Positions 6,410 through 12,685 of a stretch of DNA of 13,159 nucleotides are shown here, piece by piece; the stretch's first letter is position 1, and every line of letters begins with the position of its first letter. This stretch comes from an uncultured Fibrobacter sp. Its GTDB lineage: Bacteria; Fibrobacterota; Fibrobacteria; Fibrobacterales; Fibrobacteraceae. The stretch covers positions 1 to 13,159 of the forward strand of contig NZ_CALEFV010000298.1 of the NCBI RefSeq assembly GCF_937877005.1, read 5' to 3'. Under the pieces are notes generated by a model. It saw nothing but the letters and a program-made list of their open reading frames with translations. It was not told where the DNA came from and ran no database searches. Both the position numbers and the translations under genes were made by a program.

Positions 6410-7732
6410 ATGAGTCAAAGAATCGTATGTAAGTTCGGCGGCAGCTCTGTCGCCGATGCCGGCCAGTTCAAGAAGATCAAGGCCATCGTTGAATCCGACA
6501 AGAACCGCAAGGTCATCGTCGTTTCCGCCCCCGGCAAGCGCAATCCTAAGGAAACCAAGCTTACCGACCTCCTCTACAGCACCTACGACCTCGCCTCCAA
6601 GGGCCTCGACTTTTCGACCCCGTGGAACCTGATCCGTCAGCGCTACGACGAAATCTGCAACGATCTCGGCCTGGGTGACAAGCTCACCGAAGACCTCGAC
6701 AGCCTCGAAGACAAGCTCAAGAACCACCCCGAATCCGTCAGCACCGACTTCCTCGTGAGCCGTGGCGAATTCCTGTGCGCACGCCTCATGGCCAAGTACC
6801 TGGGCGCGAACTTCGTCGACACCTTCCCGCTGATCACCTTCGACGACAAGTACCGCATTACGCCAAAGACCTACGAAGACATCGCGAAGACCTTGTCTGA
6901 CGAAAACCAGCTTTATGTGCTGCCGGGATTCTACGGCAGCAACCTCCGTGGCGAAGTCAAGACCTTCAGCCGTGGCGGTTCCGACATCACGGGCGCTATC
7001 CTTGCCAACGGCATCGATGCCGCCAAGTACGAAAACTGGACCGACGTTTCGGGCATGCTCATGGCTGACCCGCGCATCGTCGAAAATCCGCTGCCGATCG
7101 AATACGTGAGCTACCGCGAAATCCGCGAACTCGCCTACTCCGGCGCCAGCGTGCTCCACGATGAATCCATCGCTCCGTGCCGCGCGAAGAAGATTCCTAT
7201 CAACATCCGCAACACGAACCGCCCGCAGGATCCGGGTACCATCATCGGCCCCACTCCGGAAGAAGCAAAGCTCCCGATTACGGGCGTTGCCGGCCGTAAG
7301 GGCTTCTCGATGATCTACATCGAAAAGTCCATGATGAACAAGGAAGTCGGTTTCGGTCGCCGCGTGCTCGCCGTGCTCGAAAGCGAAGGCCTCTCCTACG
7401 AACTGTGCCCGAGCGCCATCGACTCCATGAGCATCGTGGTGGATAGCAAGGCTCTCGACGCCGTGCAGGACGTGGTTCTCGAAGACATCACGCAGCAGAT
7501 GCGCCCCGACCGTATCAAGGTGTTCCCGGGTATCGCACTCATCGCTACCGTGGGTCATGGCATGACGAACAAGATCGGTGTGGCTGCAAAGCTCTTCACC
7601 GCTCTCGCCGACAACAAGGTGAACGTCCGCATTATTGACCAGGGTTCTTCGCAGATCAACATCATCACCGGTGTTGACGAAGCCGACACCGAGAAGGCCA
7701 TCAAGGCCATCTACGGCGCATTTGTGAAATAA
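6410..7732 (+). CDS. lysC: Aspartate kinase
   Basis: A 440-residue protein that phosphorylates L-aspartate with ATP, the first step of the aspartate pathway (lysine/diaminopimelate, threonine, methionine). The N-terminus has the kinase signature 'KFGGSSVAD' (from residue 8). The kinase domain continues with 'STDFLVSRGEFLCA', 'LPGFYGSN', 'TFSRGGSDITGA' and 'NWTDVSGMLMADPRIV'. The C-terminal ~150 residues hold two ACT domains, seen at 'ITGVAGRKGFSMIYIEK' and 'IALIATVGHGMTNKIGVAAKLFTAL', which normally bind an amino-acid end product for feedback inhibition. ATG 6410 is chosen because AAGGA lies five bases upstream and the family motif begins near it; an ATG at 6368 would add 14 unrelated residues. 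The gene stands alone between a structured leader and a terminator, so it is probably monocistronic. Confidence 0.95.
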   Translation: MSQRIVCKFGGSSVADAGQFKKIKAIVESDKNRKVIVVSAPGKRNPKETKLTDLLYSTYDLASKGLDFSTPWNLIRQRYDEICNDLGLGDKLTEDLDSLEDKLKNHPESVSTDFLVSRGEFLCARLMAKYLGANFVDTFPLITFDDKYRITPKTYEDIAKTLSDENQLYVLPGFYGSNLRGEVKTFSRGGSDITGAILANGIDAAKYENWTDVSGMLMADPRIVENPLPIEYVSYREIRELAYSGASVLHDESIAPCRAKKIPINIRNTNRPQDPGTIIGPTPEEAKLPITGVAGRKGFSMIYIEKSMMNKEVGFGRRVLAVLESEGLSYELCPSAIDSMSIVVDSKALDAVQDVVLEDITQQMRPDRIKVFPGIALIATVGHGMTNKIGVAAKLFTALADNKVNVRIIDQGSSQINIITGVDEADTEKAIKAIYGAFVK

Positions 7733-7750
7733 TCCGCAATTGAGAAAAGA

Positions 7751-7790
7751 AAAACGACCCGGGTTTCATCCGGGCCGTTTTCTATTTTTT
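7751..7790 (+). terminator. Intrinsic terminator after lysC
   Basis: Arms 7751-7762 and 7770-7781 pair over 12 positions with one A-C mismatch (core CCCGG/CCGGG), loop of 7 nt, followed by T-rich TCTATTTTTT. It starts 18 bases after the lysC stop, and its T-rich end lies four bases before the start codon of the next gene. Confidence 0.85.
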
Positions 7791-7794
7791 ACGC

Positions 7795-8418
7795 ATGCTC
7801 AAGAATTACATCTTCGACCTGGGCGGAGTCATTCTGGACATTCGGATGCAGAACGCATTCGAGCGTTTTGCCGCTTTGGGGCTGCCTGCCGTCGAACTTG
7901 AAAAGGGCGGAGCAACTACTCAGCTGATGGAAGACTACCAGCTCGGTTTCGTGGACACGCAAAGCTTCTGCGAACAGATTGCAGGCAAATGCAATGCAGG
8001 GACTACTCCGCACGATATCGAAAAGGCGTGGAACTCCATCTGCCTTAACATCGCCGAACGCAAGCTGAATGCGCTCCGCCGCCTGTGCCAAAGAAAAGAC
8101 ATCACCGTTTCGCTTTTGAGCAATACCAACGAACTGCACTGGGAATATTGCTGCAAGAACTGGTTCAGCGCAAACGGCAACCATCTTGAAGATTTTTTTG
8201 ACCACATCTTTCTGAGCCAGGAACTCCACCTGCAAAAACCCGACCCGAAAATTTTTGAAGCGGCGATTCGCACATTGAACGCCAATCCCGGCGAAACCAT
8301 CTTCATCGACGACAGCGCCGACAATACCGCCGCCGCGGCAGCCTGCGGTCTGCAGACCCTTCACATCACTCCCGGTGTGGACTGGGTAAAAAATTTGTTC
8401 ATTCCAATAGGTGCGTGA
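7795..8418 (+). CDS. HAD-superfamily hydrolase (YihX-like)
   Basis: A 207-residue cytoplasmic protein of the haloacid dehalogenase superfamily, probably a phosphatase. Motif I is 'FDLGGVILD' with nucleophile Asp8. The usual second Asp of DxD is Gly, as in YihX and related members whose motif is D-x-G-N/G-V. Motif II is 'LLSNTNE' (Ser109/Asn110), motif III Lys148 in 'LQKPDPKIF', and motif IV 'IFIDDSADN' (Asp172/Asp173). A helical cap lies between motifs I and II. YihX acts on sugar phosphates, but the substrate cannot be assigned here. There is no SD; ATG 7795 follows a T-rich stretch that is also the end of the lysC terminator. The stop TGA overlaps the start of the next gene by one base, so translation of the two is probably coupled. 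Confidence 0.85.
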   Translation: MLKNYIFDLGGVILDIRMQNAFERFAALGLPAVELEKGGATTQLMEDYQLGFVDTQSFCEQIAGKCNAGTTPHDIEKAWNSICLNIAERKLNALRRLCQRKDITVSLLSNTNELHWEYCCKNWFSANGNHLEDFFDHIFLSQELHLQKPDPKIFEAAIRTLNANPGETIFIDDSADNTAAAAACGLQTLHITPGVDWVKNLFIPIGA

Positions 8419-9023
8419 TGTCAAGGATCCTTTTCTCTATACTCGCCATTCTGTCTTTGGCTGTCCTTCTCGAAGCCTGCTCCGAGTCGTTCACCGACTC
8501 CCGCGACGGGCAGAGCTACGATATCGTGAAAATCGGCGAACTCACCTGGATGGCCGAGAACCTGAATTACGAAGCTGAAGGGAGCGCATGTCCCGAAGGC
8601 GACAGACGAAACTGCTCCAAGTACGGGCGGCTCTACACCTGGGAAGAAGCAAAACACATTTGCCCCGAGGATTGGCGACTCCCCGACAGTGCAGATTTTG
8701 AACAACTTATCGAAAATGCCGGCGGCACAGAAGTCGCGGGTTTTGCACTCAAGTCCACCAGCGGTTGGTTTAAGAAAGGCAATGGTTCTGATGACTTCGG
8801 CTTTGACGCACGCCCTGCAGGTTACCGCCTAGCAGGTCGCGATGACAGCGGCACAACTTCGGGCGGCAAGTTCGACGGCATCGGCGGCTATGCCCACTTC
8901 TGGAGCGCCTCGGAAACCCCCGACGGGCTCGCCCACTACCTACTGCTCGATTTCAGCACCAAGGCCGCCAAACTCAGCGCCTTCGGCAAAGACGAAGCGC
9001 GGTCGGTTAGGTGCGTGAAGTAA
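8418..9023 (+). CDS. FISUMP-domain lipoprotein
   Basis: A 201-residue lipoprotein with the Fibrobacter succinogenes major paralogous domain. The signal peptide ends in LLEAC with lipidated Cys21. The domain shows its hallmarks in order: 'DGQSYDIVKIGELTWMAENLNYE', 'CSKYGRLYTWEEAKHICPEDWRLPD', 'GFDARPAGYR', 'GYAHFWSASE' and the closing 'SVRCVK'. These proteins are surface or periplasmic and their function is not established. ATG 8418 overlaps the TGA of the upstream HAD gene; a GTG at 8415 is also in frame but less likely. There is no own promoter visible, so it should be co-transcribed with the HAD hydrolase. It converges on the nuclease gene ending at 9042, with only 18 bases between. Confidence 0.92.
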   Translation: MSRILFSILAILSLAVLLEACSESFTDSRDGQSYDIVKIGELTWMAENLNYEAEGSACPEGDRRNCSKYGRLYTWEEAKHICPEDWRLPDSADFEQLIENAGGTEVAGFALKSTSGWFKKGNGSDDFGFDARPAGYRLAGRDDSGTTSGGKFDGIGGYAHFWSASETPDGLAHYLLLDFSTKAAKLSAFGKDEARSVRCVK

Positions 9024-9041
9024 ATTATTATTCGAGAAGCA

Positions 9042-9956
9042 TTAAAGTTCGCGAATTTCTTCTTCGGAAAGCTTGGTCGTTTCCTTTATAATGGAAATAT
9101 CGACACCCTTATCGCGCAGGTTCTTCGCGATTTCGCGGGCTTTTTTAAGGCCACCGCTGTATTCCCAGCTGGCCTGCTCAACATCTCTCATCATCGTGCT
9201 AATCATATATCTAGCACTAAAATTACACAATTTTACTTCATTTTGCAAGACCTTGAACACGGGATCCGCAGCAAATTCGCTAAAATCAGCTTCACGATTA
9301 AGCGTGTCGATGGCACGTAGCCACTGCGCAATGCGACTATTGTCGTTCGCAAACACATCTTTCTGCCTAAGGAACTTGTTCACTTCGATGAGCGTAACAG
9401 TCTGACGCTCAAAAAACACCCGCTGTTCCTGATTGCGCAACTGCACCTTGTGACGATAATTCGGGGATTCCTTGAAAGCATCAAAAAACTGGAAACTGAC
9501 CACATGCAAATTTTCCAGGCGAGTAAACTTTCCAACCTTTTCCATGCCGCTCGTAAGGCGAGCCACATAAAGAACCAAACGGTCATTGAACAGAGAATCG
9601 TTATTTTCATGCTGAACATCAATGGAAATACGGTCACGCGGAATTCCTTCGCCACGATCATTGCTCAACAACAAGTCTGGTTCAACACTGCGGTACCCTA
9701 ATTCGCCTGGAATATAGGGGTTTACAAGCTTCGGGTTCTCGATGCGGTCCGAACCCACAAGATTCAGCGCCGCATTCAGCAAATCCGTCGTAAGCATCAA
9801 GTTCTTCTCGCTTGCAAGAATTTTCTTGATGCATCCATCATTGTAGAAATAAACATTCCGATTCTCGTATTCCTTGACAACTGCATCAAGGTCAAGTCCG
9901 CTGTTATCTGCATTTTTCAGATTCCGCTGAAAAACGACAAATTCTTCTCTAGTCAT
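9042..9956 (-). CDS. Rpn-family PD-(D/E)XK nuclease / putative transposase
   Basis: A 304-residue protein resembling the Rpn / PDDEXK_2 family (recombination-promoting nucleases, often annotated as transposase). Evidence: 'CIKKILASEKNLMLTTDLLNAAL' matches the N-terminal F-K-x-I-F/L...LLN-A helix; 'SVEPDLLLSN' supplies the first acidic motif (Asp94); 'ISIDVQHEN' supplies the second motif, with Asp113 where most members have Glu, followed by Gln115. 'RLVLYVARLTSGMEKVGKFTRLENLHVVSF' matches the R-x-x-x-Y...Y-x-x-L-x-x-V region. The C-terminus 'ISIIKETTKLSEEEIREL' is the usual small tail of the family. ATG 9956 follows AAAAAGGA. Whether it is active is not known; the D-for-E change is conservative. 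No terminal inverted repeats were found around it. Confidence 0.8.
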   Translation of the reverse strand: MTREEFVVFQRNLKNADNSGLDLDAVVKEYENRNVYFYNDGCIKKILASEKNLMLTTDLLNAALNLVGSDRIENPKLVNPYIPGELGYRSVEPDLLLSNDRGEGIPRDRISIDVQHENNDSLFNDRLVLYVARLTSGMEKVGKFTRLENLHVVSFQFFDAFKESPNYRHKVQLRNQEQRVFFERQTVTLIEVNKFLRQKDVFANDNSRIAQWLRAIDTLNREADFSEFAADPVFKVLQNEVKLCNFSARYMISTMMRDVEQASWEYSGGLKKAREIAKNLRDKGVDISIIKETTKLSEEEIREL

Positions 9957-10099
9957 TTAATCCTTTTTAACAATCCGTCGTGGGATATTCCACAAAGAGA
10001 TAGCGAAAATGTCCCTATCTTTAGGTATACACGCTTTTTTTGACTTTTTGGCACCTTTTTTAGATGTAAAATTTTCAAGATTCCTATACGGAAGCCGCC

Positions 10100-10483
10100 A
10101 TGGGCATTGTCGCCATGAAGTACGCTTTCAATAAAGACAACTTGCTTGCAATCCTGCCGAAATTCAAGGGCGCGCTGCAGAAGATGCCATACAACAAGGC
10201 GACTTGCATTATTTCCAAAGTGAAGTTATATTTAGAGGAGTATGTAGATGGCAACCTCATCAAGGAGCTGGACATGGCTTTCAAGAGCATAGGACAGAAA
10301 TACGGGTTCGTAAGTGCCGGCGATGTCCGCCGCAAGATGGTGGCAGACGCCATTGCCGACACGGAGCATAAAGCCCTTGAAGAAAAACTAAACACGGCGA
10401 GAGGACTCCTGCAAGACGGAGTTTCAATGGAAATCCTGACGCGGCGATTCAACCTTACCGAAGAAGCAATTCTCGGAAAGTAG
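10100..10483 (+). CDS. Short protein, possible C-terminal remnant of an Rpn-type nuclease/transposase
   Basis: 127 residues from ATG 10100 (a second in-frame ATG is at 10115). No catalytic PD-(D/E)XK motifs are present. The end 'GLLQDGVSMEILTRRFNLTEEAILGK' resembles the short C-terminal tail of Rpn/PDDEXK_2 proteins, and the preceding helical part (YNKATCIISKVKLYLEEYVDG) fits the region before it. The frame stays open for ten codons upstream of the ATG to a TAA at 10067-10069, and those codons (NFQDSYTEAA) read as plausible protein, so the 5' part of a longer gene may have been lost. No good SD precedes the ATG. It could instead be a real small helical protein. A hairpin follows the stop. Confidence 0.5.
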   Translation: MGIVAMKYAFNKDNLLAILPKFKGALQKMPYNKATCIISKVKLYLEEYVDGNLIKELDMAFKSIGQKYGFVSAGDVRRKMVADAIADTEHKALEEKLNTARGLLQDGVSMEILTRRFNLTEEAILGK

Positions 10484-10507
10484 ACTTCAAAACTTACAAA
10501 ATGTCAC

Positions 10508-10532
10508 AACGGCTCCCGATGGGGAGCCGTTT
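10508..10532 (+). terminator. Perfect 10-bp hairpin with a short T-run
   Basis: AACGGCTCCC (10508-10517) pairs perfectly with GGGAGCCGTT (10522-10531) around loop GATG. Only three Ts follow on the + strand, so it may be a weak terminator for the 10100-10483 ORF. It lies between that gene and the convergent frameshifted gene ending at 10539, and could serve both. Confidence 0.6.
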
Positions 10533-10538
10533 GCGATA

Positions 10539-11026
10539 TTAACCTGTCCGGAGCTTTATCCACTTGCGAAACCACTCGGGTTCGGAATCTACGCCATCGG
10601 CAAGAACCTTGAGCCGTCGCTTTCCGAGGCGTTTGTCCAAAAGGGCTAGCAGGCGAATGAAGTAATTCTCGTTGGTAAAGGATTCCTCAAACGAAAGCTC
10701 GTTCAAGAACCTGTGAACAAGAACATCACATTATCGGAACTGTCATCGGACGCAGGGACATTCCCGAACTTCTTGATTATCTCATTCTTGTCAACCTGCG
10801 AACAAACACACAATACATCTGAACGATACAGCTCAACATAGTATTGCGGATTTGTAGAAAACCAGACTTCGTCATCCACCAAAGTGGAGAACACATTCAT
10901 TTCGGTGAACCAAAGCCTGTTTTCCTTGTCCCTATTTGTCCTATAGACATCGTAGTGAAATTTCACACGATCTTTAAGCACGTCGCAAAGCCGCGATTCC
11001 AATACTTGTCTAGTCTTGCTCCACAT
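10539..11026 (-). pseudogene. SF0329-like gene, frameshifted near its 3' end
   Basis: The frame from ATG 11026 gives 107 residues starting 'MWSKTRQVLESRLCDVLKDRVKFHYDVYR', which resembles the start of the SF0329 family (W-S-K-L-...-L-E-S-...-L-K-G-R-V). It stops at TGA just after 'NVMFLFTGS'. Downstream, the frame shifted by -1 continues without interruption to TAA at 10539-10541 with protein-like sequence ('FLNELSFEESFTNENYFIRL', then 'LLALLDKRLGKRRLKVLADG' and 'EWFRKWIKLR'). The -1 frame is closed by a TAA just upstream of the switch, so the change must lie within about 10700-10730. It equals loss of one base or gain of two. No slippery heptamer is visible there, so a decayed gene or a sequencing error is more likely than recoding. 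The start overlaps the preceding ParB-like gene by 17 bases. Function unknown. Confidence 0.6.
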
Positions 11027-11345
11027 GGGGATCCATAGTTTCCTTTAGAACTTTTTTATAAACGGTTACACGCAAAGGAACGACCGCCCCCGTTTGAACA
11101 ATCGCTGTCAAGCGGTGCTGTCCGTTCCAAAGTCGCCCCGTATCAAAAACCTCTATACCGGGAAACGGTCGCCATTCCCCGCTCTTGATTTTTCTGCAAA
11201 GCAAGTCTACCTTCTCGCAGGAAATTCTACGATTGTGCGGGTTATATGAAAGCCACCACGACGCCATCTCTGGCGTCACGGCGACAATATCGCGTGATAC
11301 TCTCCTAAGGCTACACTTTACTTTATTTTCAATTTCTTGCGCCAT
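11010..11345 (-). CDS. Small ParB-like 'GQHRL' protein
   Basis: 111 residues from ATG 11345. A TTG at 11372 would lengthen it but would deepen the overlap with the upstream gene. The core 'VTPEMASWWLSYNPHNRRIS', 'LLCRKIKSGEWRPFPGIEVF' and 'GRLWNGQHRLTAIVQTGAVV' matches small phage- and plasmid-borne proteins related to the ParB N-terminal domain, in which a D/N-GQHRL motif follows a 'G-x-W' helix (here GQHRL at 75-79). In ParB relatives this region binds a nucleotide, but function in these short proteins is not established. There is no helix-turn-helix. It overlaps the Api92-like gene upstream by 28 bases and the SF0329-like gene downstream by 17, so the three are almost certainly translated from one mRNA. 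Confidence 0.65.
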   Translation of the reverse strand: MAQEIENKVKCSLRRVSRDIVAVTPEMASWWLSYNPHNRRISCEKVDLLCRKIKSGEWRPFPGIEVFDTGRLWNGQHRLTAIVQTGAVVPLRVTVYKKVLKETMDPHVEQD

Positions 11346-12265
11346 TTTTCTTCGGCGGTCTTGGTCAAGCAATCATTTTTCATGTCGCTGCAAGGGACCG
11401 GGTAATATACATAGCCATTCTCGTCTTTTTCACTGTGGTCAAAATCGGATAGACTTTTAATTTTGTTCCCTTTTTTATCGAGGAGGAAAACATCGTCTGA
11501 ATCGCCTGAGTAACGAAGATAGTCGGAATACTCAATGTCACCACCCCAATCTTCTATTTCGTAAACACTTCTAAAATAAGAGGGTATTTTATAAGCTTTA
11601 TCTGCACAACAATCTAATTCGGAACCCGTTTCCAGTATTTTCTTTACAGGAACTATTAGGAAGTCATTGGCATAAACAAGAACACGCGATGTGTCGATTT
11701 CGCAGTTGTTCCCATATTCGTCAACATGGTTGACAAAAGCGCAATCTCGCGGATCCCATTCTTCATCGGTTAATTCTCTATACCGCTCTGCGGTTTCGTT
11801 AAAATCTATGCAGTGCCAGAATTTTCCGTCTTTTGCTTTGCCCCTGCCGATTCCCAAATCGGCTACGTCTTCGGCTTCCCAATATATATCGAATTCAAGA
11901 CCGTCTGCGGCCATCTTTTCAAATATTTTGATAGGCAGATTCCAGGCTGTTTGAAAATTTAGGTCTCCACACAAAATGTCGCGCAAGGCAAGTCCGTCTC
12001 CGTAATCCATGGCATCGGTTTTAGTACCCCAATTTTCTATACGCCACTCGTACCAGTCCTCGTTACTGCTGTTCTTTTTCGCCGTCGATTTTTTCTTCAC
12101 AGAAGCGGTTTTCTTGGCTGGAGATTTGGCGGCCTTTTCTTTTTCGTAATCAGGTTCGGGGATAACGAGTGACAGCGAAAAATCGCCATTGCCTTCGCCA
12201 TACAGCTTGATGAACTTTTCAATATTCTTCTTGTCCATCGTGATAGTAGTTGTTACTGACATCAT
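11318..12265 (-). CDS. Api92-like protein (DUF1281-type ferredoxin-like domain)
   Basis: 315 residues from ATG 12265, chosen because GGAGG lies eight bases upstream; an in-frame TTG at 12280 overlaps that SD. Domain order: an N-terminal segment ending 'FSLSLVIPEPDYEKE', typical of Api92-like proteins; a Lys/Ala/Ser linker (about 43-66); and then 'WYEWRIENWGTKTDAMD' and 'FQTAWNLPIKIFEKM', the N-W-G-T-K and T-A-W-x-x-P signatures of the Api92-like ferredoxin-fold domain. The C-terminal half includes 'VDEYGNNCEIDTSRVLVY' and 'VFLLDKKGNKIKSLSDFDHS', also present in the partial protein at the right edge, so the two are paralogs. Api92 relatives occur in phages and mobile DNA; their role is unknown. 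Confidence 0.7.
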   Translation of the reverse strand: MMSVTTTITMDKKNIEKFIKLYGEGNGDFSLSLVIPEPDYEKEKAAKSPAKKTASVKKKSTAKKNSSNEDWYEWRIENWGTKTDAMDYGDGLALRDILCGDLNFQTAWNLPIKIFEKMAADGLEFDIYWEAEDVADLGIGRGKAKDGKFWHCIDFNETAERYRELTDEEWDPRDCAFVNHVDEYGNNCEIDTSRVLVYANDFLIVPVKKILETGSELDCCADKAYKIPSYFRSVYEIEDWGGDIEYSDYLRYSGDSDDVFLLDKKGNKIKSLSDFDHSEKDENGYVYYPVPCSDMKNDCLTKTAEEKWRKKLKIK

Positions 12266-12273
12266 AAAATAAT

Positions 12274-12278
12274 CCTCC
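12274..12278 (-). promoter_or_regulatory. Shine-Dalgarno GGAGG deciding the start of the 12265 gene
   Basis: GGAGG on the - strand lies between the DUF285 stop (12287-12289) and the tandem ATGs at 12265 and 12262. This supports an ATG start rather than the upstream TTG at 12280. The gap of about 20 bases and absence of a terminator favour co-transcription with the DUF285 frame. Confidence 0.7.
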
Positions 12279-12286
12279 AAACAAAA

Positions 12287-12598
12287 CTATATTAACATGT
12301 TCTTGATGTAACCGGGTGTATATTCCCCACCAAAAAAAACTTCTTTCTCCTTATACCATTTAGGGATTTTGCCCATTTTTTCTAGAGCAGAATCCTTGAA
12401 GGCATCCTCCATGTCCGTCTCATCGGACACCTTCCACTTGTTTAGGTCTCCAGTGAACTGAGATCCAGAAAACATGCCCCACATATTGGTCACCTTGGAT
12501 ACATTCCATTTACTGATATCACCGGCGAATTGTGAAAGATCCTCATCAGAAAACAAATCACTCATATCTGTAATTTTAGATACATCGATGAAATTCAA
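12287..12598 (-). CDS. DUF285-repeat segment, probably the 3' part of a fusion gene
   Basis: Two and a half repeats of the DUF285 (PF03382) type are visible: 'NFIDVSKITDMSDLFSDEDL', 'GDISKWNVSKVTNMWGMFSG', 'GDLNKWKVSDETDMEDAF', then the usual end 'MGKIPKWYKEKE'. These repeats fold as a short leucine-rich-like solenoid, commonly in surface or secreted proteins, with D-x-S-x-V-T-x-M-x-x-M-F as the unit. The coordinates given begin at a TTG, but the true coding sequence extends upstream: in-frame residues just before it ('DDLRKKNLAAIKQNGTNCDL') read as the normal lead-in to this repeat. No ATG, GTG or SD exists in that frame up to the TGA at 12688-12686. The frame joins the upstream Api92-like gene by a -1 shift at an A8 run (12660-12667). 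See findings. Confidence 0.7.
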   Translation of the reverse strand: MNFIDVSKITDMSDLFSDEDLSQFAGDISKWNVSKVTNMWGMFSGSQFTGDLNKWKVSDETDMEDAFKDSALEKMGKIPKWYKEKEVFFGGEYTPGYIKNMLI

Positions 12599-12645
12599 GT
12601 CACAATTTGTACCATTCTGTTTTATGGCTGCTAAATTTTTTTTCC

Positions 12646-12685
12646 TTAAATCATCTTTATTTTTTTTGCAACAACCATTTTTTGT
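12646..12685 (-). other. Possible -1 frameshift/slippage site: A8 run in two overlapping open frames
   Basis: On the - strand the upstream gene reads GCA-AAA-AAA-ATA-AAG-ATG-ATT-TAA. The A8 run at 12667-12660 contains A-AAA-AAA in the correct phase for a -1 slip, after which the ribosome would read AAT-AAA-GAT-GAT-TTA-AGG into the DUF285 frame and bypass the TAA. A second A8 run lies at 12643-12636. No strong internal SD was seen upstream of the heptamer, and downstream structure was not established. Confidence 0.5.

Noticed and set aside
6183..6413. 76-codon ORF covering the lysC promoter and leader
   Set aside because: It spans the TATAAT box and has no SD; only its last 27 codons are discussed as a possible leader ORF.
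6260..7558. A 432-codon open frame on the - strand opposite lysC
   Set aside because: It is a shadow of the strongly biased lysC codons; its translation is rich in His/Val/Glu/Asp/Ala with no domain, and lysC is certain.
10049..10063. Sigma-54-like promoter TGGCAC-N5-TTAG upstream of the 10100 ORF
   Set aside because: The -24 half is perfect but the -12 half lacks the essential GC (TTGC expected), and the region is a T-rich low-complexity stretch.
10580..10605. GGTTCGGAATC, similar to a tRNA T-arm
   Set aside because: No T-loop consensus, acceptor stem or anticodon arm could be built around it, and the bases code for the shifted tail of the SF0329-like gene.
11372..11374. TTG start for the ParB-like protein
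   Set aside because: It would overlap the upstream gene by about 55 bases without an SD; ATG 11345 is simpler and still covers the whole domain.
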